This document shows, piece after piece, positions 35,652 to 43,839 of a DNA stretch of 64,000 nucleotides. The notes below the pieces were generated by a model. It saw nothing but the letters and a program-made list of their open reading frames with translations, had not been told where the DNA came from and searched no databases. The DNA lies in NCBI RefSeq assembly GCF_003264365.1, contig NZ_PYAK01000027.1, positions 1 through 64,000 of the forward strand, written 5' to 3'. Origin of the DNA: Micromonospora noduli (lineage in GTDB: Bacteria > Actinomycetota > Actinomycetes > Mycobacteriales > Micromonosporaceae). Position numbers and translations under genes: made by a program. Position 1 is the stretch's first letter, and every line of letters starts with the position of its first letter.

Positions 35652-35708
35652 ATGTCCAAGCGTATGCCCGCCGCCCTGCGGCGGCCCACAGTGGCGGGTG
35701 CGCGATGA
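35652..35708 (+). CDS. Possible 18-residue leader peptide before traSA
   Basis: ATG 35652 follows GAGAGGTAGTGAC and encodes MSKRMPAALRRPTVAGAR, with a TGA whose last base pairs with the next gene in an ATGA overlap. Good ribosome site plus exact coupling suggests a short translated leader that sets traSA expression. It is too short for family support. Confidence 0.4.
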   Translation: MSKRMPAALRRPTVAGAR

Positions 35709-37330
35709 TTCGCCGGCCGCGGGGCGAGGTCGTGATGACCACCGCCGGGGACCTGATGGTGATCCGTCCGCGCCGGCTGGAGCTGCCGGTCTGGCTGATC
35801 GCGATCGGCCTGGTGCTGCGCTGGCTGTGGCGGGGCCTGTGGTGGTGTCTTCGTCACCCGGTCGCTGTCGGCCTGGTCGTGGCCGGTGTGAGCCTCTACC
35901 GCGAGTTCGGTCGGGCCGGTGTGATCGTGCCTGTGGTCCTGGCCGCTGCCGTGTCGGCGCTGTGGCGGTGGCGGCACGAGTCGTCCTGGTGGACCTGGTG
36001 CGCCGGTCCGATCCTCGGCCGGTTCCGTCAGCTCTTCGTCTACCGGCGGGCCTGGCGTGAAGCGATGACGCTCTGCGGCCTGGCCAAGGTGTACGACCAT
36101 CGCACGGTCCTGCCGGAGCTGTTGCGGGTCCGCTCGGATCAGGCGCTCGACGTGCTGACCATCCGCATGGTTCGGGGGCAGACACCCGAGGAGTTCCAAA
36201 AGGCAACGGCAAACCTCGCGTACGCCTTCGGCCGGCGGCACGCCCGCGTCTACTCCGAGCGCCCCGATGACCCGCCGATCCGGTCGGGCTACTGGGCGCT
36301 GGTCCTAGGCGCGGTGGACCGGCTGCGGTTCCGGGACCGGCCGTCGGTGGTCTACCTGGTGGTGGTCCGCACGGACGCACTGCGCACCCTGGTTGACCCG
36401 TTCGACGTCCCGTCGGTGCCCGACTTCACCGCTCTACCGCTGGCGCGACGGGAAGACCTGCGGCACTGGTGCCTGCACCTGCTCGCCACGCACGTACTCA
36501 TCGGCGGCGCCACCCGGTCCGGGAAGGGCTCGGTGCTGTGGTCGCTGGTCCGCGTCCTGGCCGGGGGGATCTCCTCCGGGTTGGTCCGGCTCTGGGTGAT
36601 CGATCCCAAGGGCGGCATGGAGTTCGCGATGGGCCGGCCGTTGTTCGCGCGGTTCGCCTGCAAGTCGTTCGAGGCCATGGCCGACCTTCTTGACGAGGCC
36701 GTGACGGTGATGCGGGAGCGGCAGACCCGGCTTGCCGGCGCGGTGCGGGTGCACACCCCGACCCTGGATGACCCCCTGGTCGTGGTCGTCATCGACGAGA
36801 TGGCGGCACTGACCGCGTACCTCCAGGACGTTGACCTGCGCAAGCGCATCGCCGGTTCACTCGGGTTGCTGCTGTCGCAGGGTGCCGGCGTCGGCGTCCT
36901 GGTGGTGGCCGCGTTGCAGGACCCCCGCAAAGAGGTCCTGCCGTTCCGGGACCTGTTTCCAACCCGCATCGCCCTCGGCCTGACCGAGGCCGCTCAGGTC
37001 GACCTCGTCTTGGGCGACGGCGCCCGCAACCGGGGTGCCCTCGCCGACCAGATGCCCCGCTGGGCCAAGGGCGTCGGCTACGTGATCCTCGACGGCACCC
37101 CCGAGCCCGCCCGGGTCCGTTTCTCCTACATCTCCGACGACCACATCCGGGACCTAGCCGCCGAGTACCCGGCACCGGCCGACGCGGCGGACATCCTCGC
37201 CCAGGTCGGCCGGGAAACCGCCACCGAGCCAACCCGGCCGCCTCTGCCCCGGCAACGTCGCGGACCACTGCTGCCCGACTCGCTGCTGAACATCCTCGAC
37301 CGGGACACCGACGGGGGTGAGCCGCGGTGA
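35705..37330 (+). CDS. traSA: FtsK/SpoIIIE-type DNA translocase (TraSA/TraB-like)
   Basis: 541 residues from ATG 35705. Two hydrophobic spans near the N-terminus (about 30-50 and 57-90). The FtsK ATPase domain has Walker A GGATRSGKGS (near 36504) and Walker B VVVVIDEM (near 36780); ALQDPRKEV and a Q-rich SQGAGVGVLVVAALQ sensor segment follow. In AICEs this single protein moves double-stranded DNA between hyphae, replacing a type IV secretion system. It is coupled to the next gene by a GTGA overlap. Confidence 0.93.
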   Translation: MIRRPRGEVVMTTAGDLMVIRPRRLELPVWLIAIGLVLRWLWRGLWWCLRHPVAVGLVVAGVSLYREFGRAGVIVPVVLAAAVSALWRWRHESSWWTWCAGPILGRFRQLFVYRRAWREAMTLCGLAKVYDHRTVLPELLRVRSDQALDVLTIRMVRGQTPEEFQKATANLAYAFGRRHARVYSERPDDPPIRSGYWALVLGAVDRLRFRDRPSVVYLVVVRTDALRTLVDPFDVPSVPDFTALPLARREDLRHWCLHLLATHVLIGGATRSGKGSVLWSLVRVLAGGISSGLVRLWVIDPKGGMEFAMGRPLFARFACKSFEAMADLLDEAVTVMRERQTRLAGAVRVHTPTLDDPLVVVVIDEMAALTAYLQDVDLRKRIAGSLGLLLSQGAGVGVLVVAALQDPRKEVLPFRDLFPTRIALGLTEAAQVDLVLGDGARNRGALADQMPRWAKGVGYVILDGTPEPARVRFSYISDDHIRDLAAEYPAPADAADILAQVGRETATEPTRPPLPRQRRGPLLPDSLLNILDRDTDGGEPR

Positions 37331-37593
37331 CCGCCCCGACCGACGGCCGAACCTTCTACCGGCTCCGCGCGCCCGGCACTGACGGCGCCGCCAGCACGGC
37401 GGTGTCCGTGCGCGTCGACCTCGCTCGGCCCGATGCGTACCCGGTCTATCTCGCCGTGGGCGGCGGCCGGCGCCGCATGTATCTGACCCCCGACGAGGCG
37501 TGGGCGCTGTGGCGCTGCCTCTCCGAAGCGGTGGCCTCCCTCGGCGAGCCACCCGACCACATCCGTACCCGCGTCGCCCCGGCCCGGAGGTAA
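37327..37593 (+). CDS. Small transfer-module hypothetical protein
   Basis: 88 residues from GTG 37327, overlapping the traSA stop. Beta-rich first half (TAVSVRVDLARPDAYPVYLA) and a helix in YLTPDEAWALWRCLSEAVASL. No family named. Its tight coupling between traSA and the SpdB-like gene suggests a spreading or transfer accessory role. Confidence 0.72.
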   Translation: MTAPTDGRTFYRLRAPGTDGAASTAVSVRVDLARPDAYPVYLAVGGGRRRMYLTPDEAWALWRCLSEAVASLGEPPDHIRTRVAPARR

Positions 37594-37596
37594 CCG

Positions 37597-37785
37597 ATGT
37601 CCCTCAAGAGCTTCTTCCTCGGCACCCACCGCCTCAAGCCCCTGCACATCGAACTCAACGGCTCCCCGGACCGGCTCGCCGGCGCCCTGCACGGCCTGGC
37701 GCACATGGTCAACCGCCGCCGCGACCTCAACGGCCAACAGATCTGCATCACCCTGACCATCCGCGACAACGGCAGCAGCCGATGA
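37597..37785 (+). CDS. Small transfer-module hypothetical protein
   Basis: 62 residues from ATG 37597, three bases after the previous stop, overlapping the next start (ATGA). Sequence runs from a basic start (MSLKSFFLGTHRLKPLHIEL) to a helix LAGALHGLAHMVNRRRDL and a final strand. Position matches the small spd-type genes of AICEs, but I cannot assign a family. Confidence 0.68.
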   Translation: MSLKSFFLGTHRLKPLHIELNGSPDRLAGALHGLAHMVNRRRDLNGQQICITLTIRDNGSSR

Positions 37786-38354
37786 TCCGCGAACGTGTCG
37801 AGTCCGGCGTCCGGGTGCTGATCCTGCTCGCCATCGGCACCATGGCCGGCGCCGCCGCCTTCACCCACGTCCACGACCTGACCGTCGCCCACGGCCAACC
37901 CGACTGGATCGGCTGGGCCAACGCCGTAGCGGTCGAGCTGATGGCCATCTACCTCGGCCTGGAGATCCGCGCCCGCCGCCGTGATGGTCGACCCGTCGGC
38001 CTGGTCGGCGTGCTCCTGATCGCGTTCGCGCTGCTCTCCCTCGCCGCCCAGGTCGCCGAAGCCGAACCGTCCGTCTGGGGCTGGATCGTCGCGGCGGTAC
38101 CGTCGCTGGCCTTCCTCGCTCTGGTGAAGGTCGTCCTGTCCAGCGCACCCACCACCGCGCCGGTACCCGAGCCGGACCAACCGCAGGTCGACTGGAGACA
38201 CGACGTCTCGGAGCAGGTCATCGAGCCTGAGCCGCAGCAACCGACTCTGCCCATCGCGCCTGTACCTCCGGTTCGCCCGGCCTCGTCCGCGGTGCTGCCC
38301 CCGGTTGGCGTCGTCCAGCCCAACCGGCCCCAGGTCGTCGGGATCATCCGATGA
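37782..38354 (+). CDS. spdB: SpdB-like DUF2637 membrane protein
   Basis: 190 residues from ATG 37782, overlapping the previous stop. Four hydrophobic spans (about 10-28, 42-60, 70-90, 97-113), the DUF2637 arrangement, with HVHDLTVAHGQPDWIGWANA between spans one and two. A Pro-rich C-terminal tail (about 125-190) follows. SpdB proteins assist spread of element DNA along mycelium after transfer. Coupled to repSA by an ATGA overlap. Confidence 0.8.
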   Translation: MIRERVESGVRVLILLAIGTMAGAAAFTHVHDLTVAHGQPDWIGWANAVAVELMAIYLGLEIRARRRDGRPVGLVGVLLIAFALLSLAAQVAEAEPSVWGWIVAAVPSLAFLALVKVVLSSAPTTAPVPEPDQPQVDWRHDVSEQVIEPEPQQPTLPIAPVPPVRPASSAVLPPVGVVQPNRPQVVGIIR

Positions 38355-40099
38355 CGGCTCCAACCCTGCCCGGCCTCGAACCCGCCCCGACCCCGGTTGC
38401 TCCTCGTCCGGGGTCGCGGGCGGCCCGCATGGCGCTGCCTCGCTCGGTCGACGTGCTACAGGAAATCGCGGCCGAGTACGGCGTCTGCGTCCGTCCGCTC
38501 GCCATGCGCCGCACGGACCTGAACACCGGGCTGACCGAGGTCATCGATCTGCCGTGTGGGGCGACCCGGGAGGACAAGTGCGCCCCGTGCGCCAAGAAGA
38601 ACCGCCGGCTGCGGCAGGCGCAGATCCGGGAAGGTTGGCACCGCGACGACGAGCCGTTACCGCCTCCGGAGCCGGCGACCGAGGAACAGAAGGCGCTTGT
38701 CCTGCTGCGCGGGCACCTGGAGTTCTCCCGTGACGAGGCGTCCCGGGCGAGCCAGTGGGACCAGGTCACCGACCTCGACGAGGCAATCCAGGAGGTGGAA
38801 GAGGCAATTGCGGCCGAAGGGCTCCGGGGACGGATCGCGCCGCCGCACTCGGCCGGCGACGAGGACCAGGACGACGAAGACAACGGCCGGCGCCGCAAGC
38901 GCTCCACCCGGCGGCGGCAGGATGCCCCGGACCTGCCTCGCCGCAAGGTCGAGCGCCGCACGGTCGGCAAGACCTACACCGCGCCGGACGGCTCGACCTA
39001 CCGGCCGTCGATGTGGTTGACGCTCACCCTCGACTCGTATGGCCCGGTCCGCCCTGACGGCACCCCGGTCAACCCCGCCCGGTACGACTACCGCCGCGCA
39101 ACCTGGGATGCGGTGCACTTCCCTCGGCTGCTGGACCGGTTCTGGCAGAACCTGCGCCGCTGCGAGGGCTGGAACGTCCAGTACGCCGGCTGCGTCGAGC
39201 CGCAACGCCGCCTCGCCCCACACGCTCACTTCGCCATCCGGGGCACCATCCCGCGCGACGTGCTGCGAATCGTGGCGGCGGCGACGTACCACCAGGTGTG
39301 GTGGCCCTCCGTCGACGTGCAGCGGTACACCCTCGACCGGCTCCCGCTCTGGGACGAGCAGGCAGCGGCGTGGGTCGACCCGGACACCCGCGCGCCGCTG
39401 ACCACCTGGTCGGAAGCGCTCGACGCGATCGACGATGACCCGGACGCCGAACCGGTGCACGTGGTGCGCTTCGGCGCCCAGGTCGACGCGCGTGGGGTCA
39501 TGCCCGGCACCGAGGACGCCGAGCGGACCATCCGGTACGTCACGAAGTACATCACCAAGCACACCGGCGACGTCCACAAGATCACCAGCGGTCGGCAGCG
39601 GGCACACCTGGACCGGCTGTGGCAGGAACTCCAGGTGACCCCGTGCACCGACCGTTGCGCGAACTGGCTGCTCTACGGCGTCCAGCCGAAGGGGTCGAAC
39701 GCGAAGCTCAAGCCGGGCCGGTGCAAGGGCAAGGTCCACCAGCGGGACACCCTCGGCATCGGCGGCCGGCGCATCCTCATCTCCCGCGACTGGTCCGGCA
39801 AGACGCTCTCCGACCACAAGCACGACGTCCGGGCCTGGGTGCGGGCTCTGCTCGGCGTGAGCGTCGGCCTGGATGGCGTCGACGACCAGGGCGTGACAGT
39901 CGAACCGGTCCGGCACGCCTGGGAACTCGCCCGGCCCGACGACCCCGACGTGCCGGCCATGGCCCACCGGCTGCTGCGGTCGATCAGCGAACGTGCCCGC
40001 TGGCGCTCCGAACTCCTCGCCGCAAAGGACCGGGCCGCGCAGCTACCCGAGGCCGAATCGAGAACGGGAACGGACGGCATAACGGGGGAGAGGCTTTGA
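38351..40099 (+). CDS. repSA: Replication initiator protein RepSA
   Basis: 582 residues from ATG 38351. A CGATREDKCAPCAKKNR zinc-like segment lies near residue 75. Rolling-circle features: HUH-like PHAHFAIRG (near 39220) and the Tyr-containing YVTKYITKHTGD (near 39537), where the first Tyr is a candidate nicking residue. An acidic-then-basic linker lies at about residues 160-200. RepSA proteins nick the excised circle and start rolling-circle replication before transfer. Its last base is shared with the xis start. Confidence 0.88.
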   Translation: MTAPTLPGLEPAPTPVAPRPGSRAARMALPRSVDVLQEIAAEYGVCVRPLAMRRTDLNTGLTEVIDLPCGATREDKCAPCAKKNRRLRQAQIREGWHRDDEPLPPPEPATEEQKALVLLRGHLEFSRDEASRASQWDQVTDLDEAIQEVEEAIAAEGLRGRIAPPHSAGDEDQDDEDNGRRRKRSTRRRQDAPDLPRRKVERRTVGKTYTAPDGSTYRPSMWLTLTLDSYGPVRPDGTPVNPARYDYRRATWDAVHFPRLLDRFWQNLRRCEGWNVQYAGCVEPQRRLAPHAHFAIRGTIPRDVLRIVAAATYHQVWWPSVDVQRYTLDRLPLWDEQAAAWVDPDTRAPLTTWSEALDAIDDDPDAEPVHVVRFGAQVDARGVMPGTEDAERTIRYVTKYITKHTGDVHKITSGRQRAHLDRLWQELQVTPCTDRCANWLLYGVQPKGSNAKLKPGRCKGKVHQRDTLGIGGRRILISRDWSGKTLSDHKHDVRAWVRALLGVSVGLDGVDDQGVTVEPVRHAWELARPDDPDVPAMAHRLLRSISERARWRSELLAAKDRAAQLPEAESRTGTDGITGERL

Positions 40100-40281
40100 T
40101 GGCGGCGAACGATGGGCTCTGGACGATCCGGGACGTGGCGGCGTACCTGCGGGTGCCGACCGAGACGCTGTACCGCTGGCGCAAGGTCAAGTACGGTCCG
40201 CCTGCGGCCCGGGTCGGACGACACCTGCGGTACGAGCCGGAGACGGTCCGGTCATGGGTACGTGAGCAGGCGGCAGCCTGA
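40099..40281 (+). CDS. xis: Excisionase (MerR-like helix-turn-helix)
   Basis: 60 residues from ATG 40099, overlapping the repSA stop (TGATG). Typical small excisionase: LWTIRDVAAYLRVPTETLYR winged helix, WRKVKYGPPAARVGRHLRY and VRSWVREQ. It should bend attachment-site DNA and direct Int toward excision. Overlaps the int start in the same way, so repSA-xis-int is one translationally coupled unit, as in pSAM2. Confidence 0.92.
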   Translation: MAANDGLWTIRDVAAYLRVPTETLYRWRKVKYGPPAARVGRHLRYEPETVRSWVREQAAA

Positions 40282-41486
40282 TGGGACACGTAGAGGACCG
40301 CTGGTACAAGGTGATCCGGCACGAAGGCGGCCGGAAGGAGCGGATCAAGTCGGATCTGTTCGGCAAGGGGATGCGCTACCGGGTGCGCTACATCGGTCCG
40401 GACGGCCGGGAACGTAGCCAGTCCTTTCCCGACCGGGCGAAGCGTGAGGCTGACGCGTTCCTCGTCTCCAACGAGACGGACAAGCTTCGGGGCTCCTACG
40501 TCGACCCGTCGGCTGGTCGGATGGCCTTCACCGAGTACGCCGAGAACTGGTTGCGCACGCGAGCTTTCGACGAGTCGACCCGGGAGAGCACGGAGTTCCG
40601 GGTACGGAAGCACCTGCTCCCGTTCTTCGGCACTCGGCAACTGGCCGCGATCAAGCCGGGCCACATCCGGGAGTGGGACGCCGGGATGGTCGGCAAGCTG
40701 GCCCCGGCGACCCGGGCCGTCGTCTTCGCCCACCTGCGGACCATCCTGGGTGCGGCCGTCGATGACGAGCGCATCGCCAAGAACCCGTGCTCGGCAGCCT
40801 CGGTCAAGCCACCCCGGCCGACGCAACGTCGCGTCGTTCCTTGGCGGGCCGACGAGGTTTCGGCAATCCGCGGTGGCCTCGCTGAGCGGTACCGCCCGAT
40901 GGTCGACTTGGGCGCCGGCTGTGGCATGCGGCAGGGGGAGATCTTCGGCCTGGGCGTCGATGACGTCGACCTTGACTCGGGCTGGGTGCACATTGTCCGG
41001 CAAGTCAAGGTGGTCCGCTCCCGGCTGGTTTTCGGCCTCCCTAAGAACGATCGGGACCGCCGTGTACCGCTGCCCAATTCGGTAGTCCAGTCGCTCAAGG
41101 AGCACGCCGAGAAGTACGACCCGCTGTCGATCACCCTGCCCTGGGAGGACCCGTACAGCGACGAGCGGGTGACGGTGCCGCTGCTGTTCACCACCACCCG
41201 CCGGGGCGCGATCAAGCGGGCCACCTTCGACGACAAGAGCTGGCGTCCGGCGGTGAGGGCGGCCGGCATCGTCCCGACCCGGGCGACCGGGATGCACGCG
41301 CTGCGCCACTTCTACGCCTCGGCGTTGCTCGACGCGGGGGAGAGCATCAAGGCCCTCGCCTCTTACCTCGGGCACTCCGACCCCGGCTTCACGCTCCGGG
41401 TCTATACCCACCTGATGCCGGCTAGCGAGGAACGCACCCGCCGGGCCATCGATGATCTCTTCCAAGCAGTCCCGCCCGCAGTCTGA
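40281..41486 (+). CDS. int: Tyrosine recombinase integrase
   Basis: 401 residues from ATG 40281. SAM-like core-binding domain at about 75-165; catalytic domain has the first Arg in LGAGCGMRQGEIFGL, then HALRHFYASALL (H-x-x-R), LGHSDPGFTL and the nucleophile region VYTHLMP (Tyr near 41405). It catalyses site-specific integration and excision; the 42-bp repeat within rnpB is its presumed target. About 1.04 kb separates its stop from attR, with one cargo gene between. Confidence 0.95.
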   Translation: MGHVEDRWYKVIRHEGGRKERIKSDLFGKGMRYRVRYIGPDGRERSQSFPDRAKREADAFLVSNETDKLRGSYVDPSAGRMAFTEYAENWLRTRAFDESTRESTEFRVRKHLLPFFGTRQLAAIKPGHIREWDAGMVGKLAPATRAVVFAHLRTILGAAVDDERIAKNPCSAASVKPPRPTQRRVVPWRADEVSAIRGGLAERYRPMVDLGAGCGMRQGEIFGLGVDDVDLDSGWVHIVRQVKVVRSRLVFGLPKNDRDRRVPLPNSVVQSLKEHAEKYDPLSITLPWEDPYSDERVTVPLLFTTTRRGAIKRATFDDKSWRPAVRAAGIVPTRATGMHALRHFYASALLDAGESIKALASYLGHSDPGFTLRVYTHLMPASEERTRRAIDDLFQAVPPAV

Positions 41487-41601
41487 TCCACGACCTGGCC
41501 GAGTGTCAGCCGTAGAACGTGGACTCGATGGGATACACATCGTGAAGCAGCGGCGCCAGCTCAGACCAGCCTGGCGCCACAGTCAGGGGAGGGGTCGGCA
41601 A

Positions 41602-42411
41602 GTGGGCGAGCGCGGAGAGTCCGTTCGGTACGCGTACTGGTCTGATCGACGAGTCCGCTCTATCGCCGATGACGACGGAATCAATATCGACCCGCGTTGG
41701 AAGACCAAGATCTCCCTCTTCAAGATCCCGCTGTTGCAGACCGGCATTGACCTTGAGCGAGAGGCCCGCACTCTCCAACGCAAAGAGATAGCAAAGCGCA
41801 TCGAGCGGGCCATCGGGGACCTTGCCGTCGAGGACTTCGTGACGCCGCCGCCGGCTCGTTACGCGCGAGGCATCGGGCGGGTCGAGTTCTCGCACTTCGT
41901 TTGCGAGGAACAGGGCCGAGTGGTCTTGGGTGCGCGCACGGTCGCCTCCGACGGCACTCGCGTAGCCGTCTGTCTCTTCGGCAGTCGAGGCAGCGTCACC
42001 GGGTTCATGGGGCCCGATGACCCCGTGGCAGGCGGCTGGAGCTCTTCCGCGATGTGGTCGGTCACGAGATGGTTGGCAGAGAGTTGTGCGGCGAGCGGCC
42101 TGCGGCGCGATGACCCGCAGTCGATCTCGGTGGAGGCGATGAAGATTGCCTTCGACCAGGGTTCTACTCAGGAGTCGCGCGAAGCCCCGGACCAGCCGTG
42201 GAAGCGGGGATACGCGTTTGGCGATGTGCCTGATGGCGAGTGGTTCGCGGAGATCTACAGCGACGTGGTTCTTGATAAGGATCGGTGGAGCCTGCGTGAG
42301 CCTGTAGATCGAATCCTCGTCGGTGCGCCGTTGTGGGTGCGGACTCCACGGGCAGCGGCGCGGAGGTACCGCGACTTCCGGCGGGACATGAACGTCAAGC
42401 GCTACCAGTAG
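41602..42411 (+). CDS. Hypothetical protein between int and attR
   Basis: 269 residues from GTG 41602, preceded by AGGGGAGGGG. The open frame extends upstream into the int end but is Arg-rich there. The N-terminal VRYAYWSDRRVRSIADDDG resembles the opening of the actinobacterial SAVMC3_10250-type family, a weak resemblance only. No membrane span or known catalytic motif. Being between int and attR, it will move with the element. GC is typical, so it may be long resident. Confidence 0.65.
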   Translation: MGERGESVRYAYWSDRRVRSIADDDGINIDPRWKTKISLFKIPLLQTGIDLEREARTLQRKEIAKRIERAIGDLAVEDFVTPPPARYARGIGRVEFSHFVCEEQGRVVLGARTVASDGTRVAVCLFGSRGSVTGFMGPDDPVAGGWSSSAMWSVTRWLAESCAASGLRRDDPQSISVEAMKIAFDQGSTQESREAPDQPWKRGYAFGDVPDGEWFAEIYSDVVLDKDRWSLREPVDRILVGAPLWVRTPRAAARRYRDFRRDMNVKRYQ

Positions 42412-42527
42412 CACGCCCTTTGGCCCCGCCCGCTGGACTTCGCGCCTGCGACACCGGACGGCCTGGCGACGGCCTACAGCGGCCTTTGCCAGGCTCCGTC
42501 CCTGGTCAGCGGGGGTGCGATGATCTT

Positions 42528-42569
42528 AATCCGGCGTACAGGTCGACTCGTCCGTCGCCCACCAGCTCA
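42528..42569 (+). repeat. attR: right 42-bp attachment repeat
   Basis: Identical to 22078-22119; similarity continues to 42596 with three mismatches relative to attL. The bases immediately upstream (to 42527) do not continue the rnpB sequence, showing that this is a 3'-end fragment. Confidence 0.92.
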
Positions 42570-42699
42570 CAGCCTCGATCAAGGCTATGAGCTGGTTCTG
42601 TGCTCGGGCGTCGCTGGTCATTCATGGTCAACATTTGGCGGCGTTTGACGTCCTGACGACGCCCTGACGCCTTGGAGAACCCCTGAGCGCCGGCTCAGT
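42570..42699. repeat. Region outside attR homologous to the AICE left end
   Basis: 42597-42698 aligns with 22147-22249 over about 105 bases with nearly constant offset, including GGCGTTTGACG and the palindrome CTGAGCGCCGGCTCAG (42683-42698). It suggests a second, related element or a diverged copy of rnpB flank. Confidence 0.65.
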
Positions 42700-43090
42700 C
42701 GGGCCTCGTGTCGGGTCGCGCGGGCTGTGCCGTCGTGGGCCTTACCGGGGAACACCCGCGGTGGGGTGCATGGCGAATCGCATTCGAGCTGGGTCGCAAC
42801 GGCTGCCCGCGTCCGGTGCCGTCGCGGATGACGGTCTATCGGGTCCTGGCCCGGCACGGGCTGCACGTGGCGGTCAAACGCCGCCGTGGCCGGAGCGACT
42901 ATGTGCGCTGGGAACGGACGCCCACGCCGGAGCAACCCTCACCGTCGACGCCGCCGACACCACCTTCCGCGTCTACGACGGCGACCAGCTCGTCGCCGAA
43001 GTCCCTCGATCCACCACCAAGGCCATCGCTAGATTCAAAGCCCGTAAACCAGAGCCTCTGCGACGGACAGCGGACAGAGCAACCGCGCCG
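42700..43090 (+). pseudogene. IS481-type transposase remnant, catalytic core deleted
   Basis: The N-terminal part reads in one frame (HPRWGAWRIAFELGRNGCP, PSRMTVYRVLARHGL, DYVRWER), the HTH of IS481-like transposases. After about 42920 the frame changes and a C-terminal segment is seen (TLTVDAADTTFRVYDGDQLV, VPRSTTKAIARFKARKPE). The DDE catalytic region that should lie between is missing. No clear terminal inverted repeats were found. Dead element just right of attR. Confidence 0.7.
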
Positions 43091-43134
43091 CTCGCCGGTC
43101 CCACGCAGCTGACAAGGCAAGGAGCAGCAGCCGG

Positions 43135-43632
43135 GTGAGCTTCCATATGCACCTGCGGGCCACCGCCACCAACGAGGTCCCAGAGGACTTCTCGTCGCTG
43201 GTTGACCTCATGTCCACCGCCTGGGAGGCGCACCAGAACGAGTACGCAGCTGGCGTCGCCCATTCCATCGACAAGGACTTCGGCCACGTCCACGAGCTCT
43301 ACATCATGGGCCTGGACCAGAGCGACGGCACAAACCCGGCCAACAACCTGCCGATCTTCGGCGGGCGTCACATAGACGGCCCGGCAAAAGACCAACCACC
43401 GTTCGTCATCCTCGACCCGGCCGAAGTGCACAGGACCGCAGACTTCCTCCAGACCCTTTCGTTCGACGAACGCTGGCGCATCGCAGGAACGAATCTCTCC
43501 ACGCCGTACATCGGATGGGAGGACGAAAACGCGGCCAGAAAGATCTACCTCGGCCATCACGACGCCCTGCGCACCTTCTACCAGAGGGCAGCGCGAGCGG
43601 GAGACGCCGTGATCAAAGCCTTCTGGTATTAG
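43135..43632 (+). CDS. DUF1877 family protein
   Basis: 165 residues from GTG 43135. Starts MSFHMHLRAT, and contains VDLMSTAWEAHQNEYAAGV, FGGRHIDGP, DPAEVHRTADFLQTLSFDER and a C-terminal YQRAARAGDAVIKAFWY, the layout of YfbM-like DUF1877 proteins. Cytoplasmic, function unknown. It lies between two transposase remnants in the accessory zone. Confidence 0.75.
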   Translation: MSFHMHLRATATNEVPEDFSSLVDLMSTAWEAHQNEYAAGVAHSIDKDFGHVHELYIMGLDQSDGTNPANNLPIFGGRHIDGPAKDQPPFVILDPAEVHRTADFLQTLSFDERWRIAGTNLSTPYIGWEDENAARKIYLGHHDALRTFYQRAARAGDAVIKAFWY

Positions 43633-43839
43633 GCCAGCAACGCAGCCCAGGAAGGCTAACCGCTCGACCCCCAGCGGACTACTCTCACACAAGATCGTCT
43701 AGCCGGACCCACTCCACCAGCGGTCCACAGCCGAGACGTTCCCACCGATTCGGGCGATCTCCGTCGTCGATGCACCGCCTGGAGTCGCCATATTAGGCGT
43801 CCGGGTCCGTACCGGACGGATGAGTAGGAAGATGCGCAT

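Noticed and set aside
38657..39967. Long minus-strand frame opposite repSA
   Set aside because: Antisense of RepSA; composition typical of shadow frames.
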